A stretch of 32,783 nt of DNA from JAYZDF01 sp036337945 (GTDB taxonomy: Bacteria > Myxococcota > Kuafuiibacteriia > Kuafuiibacteriales > Kuafuiibacteriaceae): positions 1 to 32,783 of the forward strand of contig JAYZDF010000002.1 of assembly GCA_036337945.1 (NCBI GenBank), given 5' to 3'. How positions within the stretch are numbered: the stretch's first letter is position 1; every line of letters starts with the position of its first letter. Position numbers and translations under genes: made by a program. A model generated the notes under the pieces. That model ran no database searches. It was not told the origin of the DNA and was given only the letters and a program-made list of their open reading frames with translations. Of the stretch, positions 16,446 to 24,528 are shown one piece after another.

Positions 16446-18737
16446 GTGGCGTTTGTTGAGTTTTTGGTTCGCTATTTTGCTCCGCAAATTCAACCAGAAC
16501 TATATAATGACTGGAAGCTATCGCTTGCTAGTGCGATATCTACTGAGGCGAGAATTGCTTTTGCAATCTTCGCAATTTTTGCGGTCGTCGCGGCTGCTAC
16601 CGGTTTATCACGCCTCAAAATCAAACATCGTTTTATTGTACTTACTCTTCGCACTCTCTCTGCGTTGACGATTCTGATTCTCATCTTGATGCCTGTGATC
16701 GAGCTCCGTGCTGTTTCAAAAGTTCGGTCACGAATTGCGGTTTATGTTGATGACTCAAAGTCAATGTCTTTAGCCACGCGAAAAGGGACGCGATTGCAGG
16801 CCGTTCAGAGCCATCTGTCACAAAATGCTGCTACGCTGAATGAATTATCCCAACGCGCTCTCGTGGAAAAAGCATATTTTTCGGATCGTACTCGTGCTGT
16901 TGATACGCTCCTGCAGCCAATTGACCCAAAAGGAAAAGAGACAAACATTGCAGGTCTATTTTCGGACCTAAGTCAAAATTCTAGCGGTCGAGACCTTGGT
17001 GCAGTTTTGATTTATTCAGACGGCACTGACACCACTGGACTGACAGTTGAGCGCGCTACGAAGTTAGCGAAGGCGCTGGAAGTGCCTATCTATACCTTTG
17101 GTTTCTCAGGAGCGTCATCATCAGCAGACCTCGCAATTAGCCGAATCGTCGGTGATGATTTTGCATTCGTTCACAATACTGTCGCGATTGATGTCGACCT
17201 TGAGCAGAGAGGGCTTCGTCTATCGTCTACAATGGTTTCGTTGAAAAAGGACGGTCAAATCGTCGCCACGAAAGAAGCCGTCTTTGATGCAACGGGTAAG
17301 TCTCGTGTTTCATTCGAGTTCAAACCTCGAGAAATAGGAAAGCTGGCGTATGAAGTATCAGTCCCTGTCCAGGAAGGGGAAGCCGTTGAGATCAACAATA
17401 GTCGTAGTTTAGTCCTCAAGGTCATTCGCGACCGAATTCGAGTCCTACAAGTTGCTGGTCGTCCTTCGTGGGATGAAAGGTTTTTGCGAGAACTCCTGAA
17501 GCGTAACCCAAACATCGATCTGATATCGTTCTTTATTTTGCGTACACCGACAGACACGCAACGAGCATCCCAAGATGAGCTTGCCCTAATCCCATTTCCG
17601 GTCAACGAGTTATTCACAAAGGAACTTGAGACTTTCGATGTCGTCATTTATCAAAATTTTAACTATCGACCATACCGAATGGCTCACTATCTAAGGAATA
17701 TTCAAGAATATGTCCTTGGAGGTGGTTCATTTCTTATGATCGGAGGTGACCAATCTTTTGACGATGGATTTTACGCAGGTACTCCGCTCGCTTCTGTTTT
17801 GCCGGTCAGGCTGTCGGGAATGCGCTCTTGGGATCCAACGGAATATCGCCCCCGTTTGACGGAGCAAGGCCGCGACCATCCGATTACCCAAATTGGGGAG
17901 CCAGGAGAACCAAAGGAATCAGTTTTTGCCCGCCTTCCAAAATTAGCGGGTTCAAACGTGAGCCTGGGGCTAATGCCACAAGCCCAAGCGCTTCTGGCCC
18001 ACCCCTCGCTTCCTGGAAATCCGCCGATAGTCTCGGTCAGAGATGTTGGCAAAGGAAGAACAATGGCCGTCAATACTGACTCGATGTGGTTCTGGCGTTT
18101 CGGCGCAGCTGCGGACGAAGGTTCCGGCCGCGAGTTTGATCGCTTTTGGAGTCAGTCATTACGCTGGCTCATCAAGGACCCTGAATTGGCGCGAGTACGG
18201 TTATCTACGGGACGTTCCGTCCATGCTGTTGGTGAGGACGTAAAAGCGGAGGCTACTGTTGTCGGTGTCGACTATCGAGGAACCTCAAATGCTGTCATCG
18301 AGACCGAACTTATTAGGCAAGATCCTGGTGAAGAGCGCGTATTGAAAAGAATGACTACGAAAACTAACGACGAAGGCAAAGCCATTGTGAACCTTGGCAG
18401 ACTTGAAGCGGGCGGATACCGGTTGCGTACTACTGCTTACCAAGAAGGAGTCAAGTTGGGTGAGTCTGAGGAACCACTGGTTGTCGAAGCCGCTGAATCA
18501 GAACTGCAGGCTCCGTTTCCTCGTCCGGACATCCTGAAGGCTCTCGCAGAGAGTTCGGGTGGAAAATATCAAGAGGTCAGCGAACGCTTGCCGAAGGTAT
18601 CCATTAAACAACCAAATCGCATTGAAGTTAATCGAACGGAACAGGTGCCTATCTGGGACACTACTTTGTGTCTTGTTCTTTTGATTGGTCTTCTTGGCGC
18701 AGAGTGGTGGTTACGTCGACGATGGGGGCTTCTATAA
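16446..18737 (+). CDS. Membrane protein with VWA domain and GATase1-like domain
   Basis: 763 residues; GTG start with AAGGAGAAC upstream. Two membrane helices at about 36-55 and 63-87 are followed by a von Willebrand A domain with an intact MIDAS: VDDSKSMS gives DxSxS, KETNIAGLF supplies the threonine and IYSDGTDTTG the aspartate. A beta-sandwich region follows. From about 331 (IRVLQVAGRPSWDERFLREL) to 560 the sequence has the class I glutamine amidotransferase-like fold seen in this family (YVLGGGSFLMIGGDQSFDDG), without a visible catalytic Cys. A last beta domain precedes a C-terminal membrane helix (TLCLVLLIGLLGAEWWLRRR). Such proteins accompany DUF4159 in several phyla. Likely a periplasm-facing, metal-dependent adhesion or chaperone component; the ligand is unknown. 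Confidence 0.9.
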   Translation: MAFVEFLVRYFAPQIQPELYNDWKLSLASAISTEARIAFAIFAIFAVVAAATGLSRLKIKHRFIVLTLRTLSALTILILILMPVIELRAVSKVRSRIAVYVDDSKSMSLATRKGTRLQAVQSHLSQNAATLNELSQRALVEKAYFSDRTRAVDTLLQPIDPKGKETNIAGLFSDLSQNSSGRDLGAVLIYSDGTDTTGLTVERATKLAKALEVPIYTFGFSGASSSADLAISRIVGDDFAFVHNTVAIDVDLEQRGLRLSSTMVSLKKDGQIVATKEAVFDATGKSRVSFEFKPREIGKLAYEVSVPVQEGEAVEINNSRSLVLKVIRDRIRVLQVAGRPSWDERFLRELLKRNPNIDLISFFILRTPTDTQRASQDELALIPFPVNELFTKELETFDVVIYQNFNYRPYRMAHYLRNIQEYVLGGGSFLMIGGDQSFDDGFYAGTPLASVLPVRLSGMRSWDPTEYRPRLTEQGRDHPITQIGEPGEPKESVFARLPKLAGSNVSLGLMPQAQALLAHPSLPGNPPIVSVRDVGKGRTMAVNTDSMWFWRFGAAADEGSGREFDRFWSQSLRWLIKDPELARVRLSTGRSVHAVGEDVKAEATVVGVDYRGTSNAVIETELIRQDPGEERVLKRMTTKTNDEGKAIVNLGRLEAGGYRLRTTAYQEGVKLGESEEPLVVEAAESELQAPFPRPDILKALAESSGGKYQEVSERLPKVSIKQPNRIEVNRTEQVPIWDTTLCLVLLIGLLGAEWWLRRRWGLL

Positions 18738-18810
18738 GTATTACTTATGGAAGTACTGCGGCCATTGAGCTCCTAGGTGTATAGTGAGTTAGGGAAGGAT
18801 TTTATTCAGC

Positions 18811-20199
18811 TTGGTTCGCTCAAAAAAAAATTTCGCCTCCGCGCCTGCGATGACTTTTTTTGCTCTTACTCTGACTTCACATGGCTTAGCACAAAAGCCA
18901 GCGCCTAAAGATCATGTAAAAAAGACGATAACGTCTTCTCGGGCGCTGCAATCCAAGATTTCTGCTCATGTACCTTACTCTTCCAAGCCTAAGAACGCTG
19001 AGCTCGTTCTAGAGGTCGCAATTGTCAGTGACCCAAAATTGCCGAAAATCAATCAGGACTTGATTGCCGCTGCTCTCGAGTCCGCTGCAAAGAGCTTTGA
19101 AATTCGGTTTGGTTTGCAAAAACCTTATTTCGTTGTGACTTCTTCTCTGAGTGTTTCTGATTTTATGCAGCAGGCTCCCCTCGAAACCTCGAAATATTGC
19201 CTTAGTCAAATATCGAAACGGTATCGAGGAACAGGGCCCAAGGAGTTTGAACCTTACGAGAAAAAAGCGAAGAAGTTTTTGAAGCGATGGTCTCTAAAAT
19301 CTCTTACGTCCTTTGTCACAGATAAAAAACTAAAACGCTCTCCAACTTATGATGGGGTATATGAACATCTAGTCGATCGATATGTTGCGACCGTTCAAAG
19401 ACTAGCGGAGACCAAAACACGTTCACAGCAAGCTCTTGTTAGGCCGAAGTATTCCACAGAGCAGTCTTTTGCTGCTTGGAATTGCGCGCTCCGTGAGCAG
19501 CGCAATTTTGATGTGGTCATTACAAATGCTTTCATTATGGCGGATGTAATGAGCGAACCTCACCCTCATGCTTTTTTTGGCAAAGCGAAAGTCGGAGGAA
19601 TCGCTACCCTAAATCCTCACCGAAACGCGTTGGGTAAGGCGGCACTTTTGGTGACAACATTTGCAATCGACACGCCCATCACCTGGCTTTCTGAACTCGA
19701 CGGTAAGCCCGCGCACTCGGAAGAGCGCGCTGAAATTCTCGGCGATTATCTTCTCGCTCATGAAATTGCGCATGCGATCATCGGGATTCCTGATGTGTAC
19801 GATCATCCGGAGGAATGTTTGATGACTTCACGACCGAACCAAAGCTACCGCGTCGGACTCCAATTACTCCGTGAGCACCAAAAACCCTGTTCCCGCTGCA
19901 GAAAGTGGGTAGACGCCTATCGAGCGTACTCTAAGGCCAGAAAGTTGTTGTCTGTTGATCGCCCGAAGTCCGCTCTTCGATACCTGGCTCGAGCTTCCAA
20001 AATAACTCCGAAACATTTCCACGGCGGATACAGAAAAAAAATGAGTGATATTAGCTATTTGGTTGCCAAGGCCTACGCCGAGATTGGTCGTAAAAGTAGG
20101 TCGCTCAAGTTTGCCCGCCGAGCTCTTGAGCTCAATCCCCGATCAACCGAGGCTCAAAATTACCTCGAAACACTCACCTCTACGCGCACCAGACCATGA
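18811..20199 (+). CDS. Secreted HExxH zinc metallopeptidase with C-terminal TPRs, family uncertain
   Basis: 462 residues. I chose the TTG at 18811 because AGGGAAGGA lies upstream and it gives a signal peptide with a basic start (RSKK) before AMTFFALTLTSHGLAQ; the ATG at 18850 would lose the charged part. The catalytic motif is HEIAH (His317, Glu318, His321), followed by GIPDVYDH, then CLM (Cys336, Met338) and, 21 residues later, CSRC (Cys360, Cys363). PDxYD after HExxH resembles M6-type peptidases, whereas CxM followed by CxxC resembles archaemetzincins; FFGKAKVGGIATLNPHR upstream also fits the latter. An extra residue between HExxH and the glycine keeps it out of both consensus patterns. Residues 370-455 form TPR-like helices (SLKFARRALELNPRSTEAQ). 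Probably a periplasmic protease acting with the preceding genes. Confidence 0.82.
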   Translation: MVRSKKNFASAPAMTFFALTLTSHGLAQKPAPKDHVKKTITSSRALQSKISAHVPYSSKPKNAELVLEVAIVSDPKLPKINQDLIAAALESAAKSFEIRFGLQKPYFVVTSSLSVSDFMQQAPLETSKYCLSQISKRYRGTGPKEFEPYEKKAKKFLKRWSLKSLTSFVTDKKLKRSPTYDGVYEHLVDRYVATVQRLAETKTRSQQALVRPKYSTEQSFAAWNCALREQRNFDVVITNAFIMADVMSEPHPHAFFGKAKVGGIATLNPHRNALGKAALLVTTFAIDTPITWLSELDGKPAHSEERAEILGDYLLAHEIAHAIIGIPDVYDHPEECLMTSRPNQSYRVGLQLLREHQKPCSRCRKWVDAYRAYSKARKLLSVDRPKSALRYLARASKITPKHFHGGYRKKMSDISYLVAKAYAEIGRKSRSLKFARRALELNPRSTEAQNYLETLTSTRTRP

Positions 20200-20248
20200 C
20201 TTTGTATCGCCAACCCAAAGAACCCCGTGCTATTGACAGTACACTCCC

Positions 20249-20671
20249 ATGAAATCCCATCGTAAAACGCTTATTCTCAATATTCCTGAACGCATGGGTT
20301 TTCGTAATATTACGTCCGCCGTGCAGCGAGAGGTATCAGCCAGCGGTATTTCCGAGGGCCTGTGTTTAGTAAACGCTATGCATATTACGGCGAGTGTTTT
20401 CATAAACGACGATGAATCAGGATTGCACGAAGACTACAAACGCTGGCTTGAATGGCTGGCGCCATTTGATGCCAGCCCGGAAAAGTATCATCATAATCGC
20501 ACTGGCGAAGATAACGGCGATGCTCATCACAAGCGACAAATTATGGGACGCGAAGTCGTAGTAGCGATAACCAACGGGGAACTCGATTTTGGACCTTGGG
20601 AACAGATTTTTTACGGAGAGTTTGATGGACGGCGCGATAAGCGAATCCTCATCAAGATTATAGGCGACTAG
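20249..20671 (+). CDS. yjbQ: YjbQ family protein (UPF0047)
   Basis: 140 residues, the normal length of the family. Matching stretches are GISEGLCLVNAMHITASVFI, YHHNRTGEDNGDAHHKRQIM, then NGELDFGPWEQIFYGEFDG. Family members carry conserved histidines around a bound metal, here in MHITAS, YHHN and AHHKR; the usual 'HTTAS' reads HITAS. Members show weak thiamine-phosphate synthase activity in vitro, but their real role is unsettled. No good ribosome binding site precedes the ATG. The gene ends five bases before the ABC1 kinase gene, so the two are probably cotranscribed. Confidence 0.92.
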   Translation: MKSHRKTLILNIPERMGFRNITSAVQREVSASGISEGLCLVNAMHITASVFINDDESGLHEDYKRWLEWLAPFDASPEKYHHNRTGEDNGDAHHKRQIMGREVVVAITNGELDFGPWEQIFYGEFDGRRDKRILIKIIGD

Positions 20672-20676
20672 CGAAA

Positions 20677-22131
20677 ATGGCCCGAGATGATGAAAAGAAT
20701 GCTTTGCCGGAGCATCTACAGACCCTCCTGAGTGGGTCTGAGGATCTAGTTCGTGAAAAGCTTTCCAAAACACAGAAAAGAATTGCAACTGGTCGAATCG
20801 GTCGCGCTTTTCGATTGTCAAAACTGGCCGCGAGTAGCGGTAGCAAAATTATTGCTCAAAAGGCGCGGAGTAGTCTGACTCAAAAAGCGAAAGACGCTGC
20901 CGCGATTGTGACTCAAAAGGCGGTTGCCGCGGAAATGCTCGAGGTGTTTGGTGAAATGCGCGGAGTAACGATGAAGCTTGGGCAAATGCTTAGTTATCTC
21001 GATGGTCTCCTCCCCCCTGAAGCACAAAAGGTGTTGGCAATTTTGCAGCGTGATGCCCCGGCCATCGAATATAGCGAGGTCCGCCAACAGTTTATCAATG
21101 AAATTGGCAAATCTCCGGAAGAGTGTTTTGCGGAGTTTGATACGGTACCAATAGCGGCAGCGAGTATCGGACAGGTTCATCGAGCTCGATTACACGATGG
21201 GCAAGAGGTTGCCGTAAAGATTCAGTACCCCGGTATAGCCGAGGCGATGAAAGCTGACCTCAAAAATGCCAAGGTCATGAGCTTGTTTCAACGCTTATTC
21301 TTTTTTCGAACGAATGTGCCTGCCATCATGAAAGAAATTGAAGAACGACTACTTGATGAGTGTGATTATCGAAAAGAGGCGAGTTACCAAAGAGCTTTTC
21401 GGAAAAGATATGAGGGCCATCCATTCATTGTCGTGCCAGAGGTTCACCTTGATTACTCCAGTGAAAAAGTACTCACGACTTCGTTTTATCGAGGTTTGAC
21501 CTTTTATCAATGGTTGGAGACATCTCCTACTCAAGCAGAAAGAAATCGCGTAGCTAACGTATTTTATCGGTTTTACATGGGTTCCTTTTATATGGATGGT
21601 CTGTTTAACTGTGACCCGCATCCTGGCAACTACCTGTTCTTAGAAGGCGGAAAAATAGTGTTTTTCGATTACGGCTGCGTGCGGCCGTTTCCTAGCGAGA
21701 GACGAAAATTATGGATAGAGATGTGTCGAGCTATTCATGAAGATAACGAAGACCGAATTTGTTCCGTAGCAAAAGATATTGGTTTTGTCCTTGAAGGGGT
21801 CGACTTCGACTACGCCGCTTTTCGAGAATTAATGCGATATCTCTACCAAGGGTACCTAGTAGACGACAATTTCGACTTCAAAAACTTTCAGCCGATGACA
21901 ACATTCAAAGAGATGTTCACTGAAAATCCGAATGTCTTTAAGCTGGATATGCCGCCAGACGCGGTGTTCCTGAATAGAATAACCTTCGGGATGATTTCCT
22001 TAGTTGCTGACATGGATGGTCGGGTCAATTGTTATCAAAGTTCGCGAGCATATTTTCATGGTGATGATCCTCATTGGCCGGAAGACCCATACAGAGGAAA
22101 GCTAGAGAGTGCACCGCTAGAGTCCATCTGA
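20677..22131 (+). CDS. ABC1/ADCK (UbiB-like) family atypical kinase
   Basis: 484 residues. Family motifs are in order: KLGQML (KxGQ, about residues 100-105), AAASIGQVHRARL (the Ala-rich nucleotide loop, about 160-172), EVAVKIQYPG with the lysine that contacts ATP (about 181), NCDPHPGNYLF (catalytic loop, about 312-322) and FFDYGCVRPF (DFG equivalent, about 329-338). The C-terminal membrane helices of UbiB are absent, so this is a soluble ABC1 kinase rather than UbiB itself. The N-terminal 90 residues are basic and helical. Members support lipid or quinone metabolism through ATP binding. Last gene of the long plus-strand run; it converges on the TetR gene with eight bases between the stops. 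Confidence 0.93.
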   Translation: MARDDEKNALPEHLQTLLSGSEDLVREKLSKTQKRIATGRIGRAFRLSKLAASSGSKIIAQKARSSLTQKAKDAAAIVTQKAVAAEMLEVFGEMRGVTMKLGQMLSYLDGLLPPEAQKVLAILQRDAPAIEYSEVRQQFINEIGKSPEECFAEFDTVPIAAASIGQVHRARLHDGQEVAVKIQYPGIAEAMKADLKNAKVMSLFQRLFFFRTNVPAIMKEIEERLLDECDYRKEASYQRAFRKRYEGHPFIVVPEVHLDYSSEKVLTTSFYRGLTFYQWLETSPTQAERNRVANVFYRFYMGSFYMDGLFNCDPHPGNYLFLEGGKIVFFDYGCVRPFPSERRKLWIEMCRAIHEDNEDRICSVAKDIGFVLEGVDFDYAAFRELMRYLYQGYLVDDNFDFKNFQPMTTFKEMFTENPNVFKLDMPPDAVFLNRITFGMISLVADMDGRVNCYQSSRAYFHGDDPHWPEDPYRGKLESAPLESI

Positions 22132-22139
22132 TACGAAAG

Positions 22140-22856
22140 TCAGGTGTTTAGTAAGGTGTGCTTTGTTTGCACATCTCGTATCATCTCTTGAGAGCCTCCC
22201 CATCCCACGAGAAGATCAGAGACCAAACGCAACCCCAGTCTATCTGGATCAAGCATTTCTTTAAGGTTAGTTGGGTGACGTAACAACTTACGAAGCTGGG
22301 TAACTCCTTGCAACCCAGCCCAAAAAGAGATCGCTCTTTCCGTCGGGTCTCCCGGAGCGATAGCAGCGCTTTGTATCGCTTCTTCAATTAGCTCCGACAA
22401 TCCCAATAGGACAGGTACTGTTCGTTCATGAACTAGTTTTGCTTGTGTATCATCAAGCAATTTCCTTGGGTCACCGAGGAGACTTCCCAGTAGACAAAAG
22501 GCTGCTGGGTCATCGATGTGAAGGTTGCAATAAAGGTTTGCTAACGTAATTATCCGAGAGATAGTTTTTTCTGGCGCGGTAAGCTCGTCGGACAACTCAC
22601 TTTGTTTTACCTGTTGAAGTTTAGCGTGAATTCTGTTGATTGCACGGCAGCTAAGCTCGGTCAAAAGAGCCTCTTTTGATTCAAAGTATCGATAAAGGGC
22701 ACCAGGTGCATAGTCTAGCTTCTTAGCCAAACGATGAATTGTTAGGGAATCCAGGCTTTCCTTAACAATGATTTTCTCCGCCGTGTTGAGGATTTTCTGA
22801 GTTCGCTCGTCGCGTTTTCTCTGAGTTCGCGTCGATCGTAAATTAGATTTCTGCAA
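22140..22856 (-). CDS. TetR family transcriptional regulator
   Basis: 238 residues. The N-terminal DNA-binding domain is at about residues 15-65: KILNTAEKIIVKESLDSLTI, then HRLAKKLDYAPGALYRYFES, with the usual YRYF helix end. The ligand-binding part includes AISFWAGLQGVTQLRKLLRH, as in TetR C-terminal domains of the WHG/TetR_C_13 sort. The start is a TTG (22854-22856) inside the last codons of pepQ, with AGAAG nearby; no ATG or GTG is available upstream of the helix-turn-helix. It is therefore translated with pepQ. The target operon cannot be read from the sequence. Confidence 0.9.
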   Translation of the reverse strand: MQKSNLRSTRTQRKRDERTQKILNTAEKIIVKESLDSLTIHRLAKKLDYAPGALYRYFESKEALLTELSCRAINRIHAKLQQVKQSELSDELTAPEKTISRIITLANLYCNLHIDDPAAFCLLGSLLGDPRKLLDDTQAKLVHERTVPVLLGLSELIEEAIQSAAIAPGDPTERAISFWAGLQGVTQLRKLLRHPTNLKEMLDPDRLGLRLVSDLLVGWGGSQEMIRDVQTKHTLLNT

Positions 22857-24171
22857 ATGCTTCTCTTGTCAAATTTCGAAAAGCTTTTTCGCTTTCTTCA
22901 GGTAGTACGACGATGTTGTCTTCGATTCTAATACCGCCGTAGGGTTTCATCATCTTAATCTTTTTCCAGTCAACCTGGCTTGCTTGTTCACTCTCTCTAA
23001 GTTCGTCCAACAAAGTATCGATGAAATACAAGCCAGGCTCGATGGTGAAGACTTGATATGGCGTCATTTTTGTCGTGTTTCTGAGCCATTTGTTTCGTTC
23101 TTTTGGTGCTCGCTTTAGGCAGCCAACGTCGTGGACTTGAATCCCGATGGAGTGACCTAGACCATGCGGGAAGAACTTTCGGGTGAGATTCGTCTCTAGA
23201 GTTTCTTCAAGTGAGCAGTGAACAATGTCGAGATCGATGAGGATCTGGCCGACTTGTTCGTGTGCATAGTTATGAAGATCTTCAAAATAATCACCTACTT
23301 TTACGCGGCTGCATAACTCCTGCTCGAGAGTTTCCATTCGACTAAGAATGTTTTGAAAAAGGCTTGTTTCTTCTGTGTCTTCTTCGATGACATACGTTCT
23401 CGTGATGTCTGATGGATATCGGCGAAAGTTTGCTCCAGCATCAACCAAGAGCGTTTTTGCTTCGGGTACATCTCGATAATGCATATGGTGAAGAATTGCT
23501 GCGGCGTCTCCGAGGGCGACAATGTTCTTGTATGGCGTTTCACTGTCGTCCTGATGTGATGCTTTCAAGTATTCGAGATGCAGTTGAAGCTCGGAACGTA
23601 TTCCGCTTCGAAAGGCTTTTTCAATGGCGGCGTGTCCTCTTGCTCCAATCCTGTTAGCTTCGGCCATACATTCGATTTCATAGATTGTTTTGGTTGCACG
23701 ATAGTCATGAAGTTTTTCAATGAGGCCGGAAGGGTTTAAATGGTCCGCATTTGCGTCGAGCTGTTCGATAACGTCTTCCCCGTGACCAATGTAGGCCGTT
23801 TTTCCGCGGCCTTCGATTTTCGTTTTCAGATCGCTTATTGCGGTAACTTCGCTAACCTCTAGACCTGCTCGAACGATTTCCCAGTTCGGTTCTTTTGGCC
23901 TTTCCCAAAAACTATTGGACCGAAGTGCGATAAGCTCTGGCTCCCGATTTTTTCCAATAATGATCGCGGAATCTGACCATTGGAGATCCGTCCACCATTC
24001 GAACATGGGCACGGTCCTAAGCGGAAAATCTTGGTCATCGAATTGAGACTTCCGGATCAGCCGACCTGAGTGGATGACGAGCTGGTCGTAATCGGTTTCT
24101 TGCAAGGCAAGTTGACTATTCTTAGTGAGCGACTCAACATGCGAGCGGTAAAGTTCTTTCCACTGAATCAT
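22843..24171 (-). CDS. pepQ: Xaa-Pro dipeptidase (prolidase)
   Basis: Cleaves dipeptides with C-terminal proline. 442 residues, against 443 in E. coli PepQ, and similar throughout: LVIHSG near residue 33, YKNIVALGDAAAILHHMHYR, PHGLGHSIGIQVHDVG and the C-terminal YGGIRIEDNIVV. The two-metal site of the M24 pita-bread fold is complete: Asp244 (LLVDAG), Asp255 (PSDITRTY), His336 (FFPHGLGH), Glu378 (TIEPGLYFID) and Glu417 (GIRIEDN). The gene follows selC on the same strand after about 100 bases and its 3' end overlaps the start of the TetR gene by 14 bases. Confidence 0.95.
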   Translation of the reverse strand: MIQWKELYRSHVESLTKNSQLALQETDYDQLVIHSGRLIRKSQFDDQDFPLRTVPMFEWWTDLQWSDSAIIIGKNREPELIALRSNSFWERPKEPNWEIVRAGLEVSEVTAISDLKTKIEGRGKTAYIGHGEDVIEQLDANADHLNPSGLIEKLHDYRATKTIYEIECMAEANRIGARGHAAIEKAFRSGIRSELQLHLEYLKASHQDDSETPYKNIVALGDAAAILHHMHYRDVPEAKTLLVDAGANFRRYPSDITRTYVIEEDTEETSLFQNILSRMETLEQELCSRVKVGDYFEDLHNYAHEQVGQILIDLDIVHCSLEETLETNLTRKFFPHGLGHSIGIQVHDVGCLKRAPKERNKWLRNTTKMTPYQVFTIEPGLYFIDTLLDELRESEQASQVDWKKIKMMKPYGGIRIEDNIVVLPEESEKAFRNLTREAFAEI

Positions 24172-24275
24172 TAGTGTAAGGAGAATTCGATCAATGATTC
24201 GATCTGGTCAATCCTAGAAGCTACCGGTGTCGTACGAAATTGCCTTGTCAGGTAGGGGTTTTTCGTAGATGAAAT

Positions 24276-24373
24276 TGGCGGAACCCCACGGGAATCGAAC
24301 CCGCCGAGACCCCCACAAGGAGCCCCCATCGGTTTTGAAGACCGAGCCGCGCGCCAGCTACAGACGGGATTCC
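24276..24373 (-). tRNA. selC: tRNA-Sec (anticodon UCA)
   Basis: A 98-base tRNA with encoded CCA. The 5' GGAATCCC pairs with GGGGTTCC at the 3' end over eight base pairs (one G-T), followed by G and CCA; eight pairs are typical of bacterial selenocysteine tRNA. The anticodon stem TCGGT/ACCGA closes the loop CTTCAAA, giving UCA, which reads UGA. A long extra arm (GGGGCTCC and GGGGTCTC, about eight pairs with G-T pairs) and a T arm with CGGG-TTCGATT-CCCG follow. The D arm pairs less well by eye. The organism therefore inserts selenocysteine and should also encode selA, selB, selD and at least one selenoprotein; none of these is in the window. Confidence 0.95.
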
Positions 24374-24380
24374 ACGCATT

Positions 24381-24409
24381 GATGTAGTCTTAGGGCCAAA
24401 AAATGACAA
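24381..24409 (-). promoter_or_regulatory. Probable sigma70-type promoter of selC
   Basis: On the minus strand TTGTCA (24404-24409, five of six bases of the -35 consensus) is followed after 17 bases by TACATC (24381-24386, three of six bases of the -10 consensus). The spacing puts the start of transcription at the 5' end of the tRNA, seven bases downstream. The -10 box is weak, so the call rests mainly on spacing and position. Confidence 0.45.
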
Positions 24410-24528
24410 GTTTTTTGATGTGCGATTTAGGAATACACGAGCAATAACGGGTAATTCAACGAATCTTCTCTTATCCGTGGCTGACAATCGACGTGGAATG
24501 GAAGGTCCGCTAGTCTCTCCCCATCACT

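Noticed and set aside
20233..20238. TTGACA before yjbQ as a -35 box
   Set aside because: No -10-like sequence lies 16-18 bases downstream, and transcription would start inside the gene.
24233..24268. Inverted ACGAAA ... TTTCGT after selC as a terminator
   Set aside because: The loop exceeds 20 bases, the stem is AT-rich and short, and no U-run follows in the minus direction.
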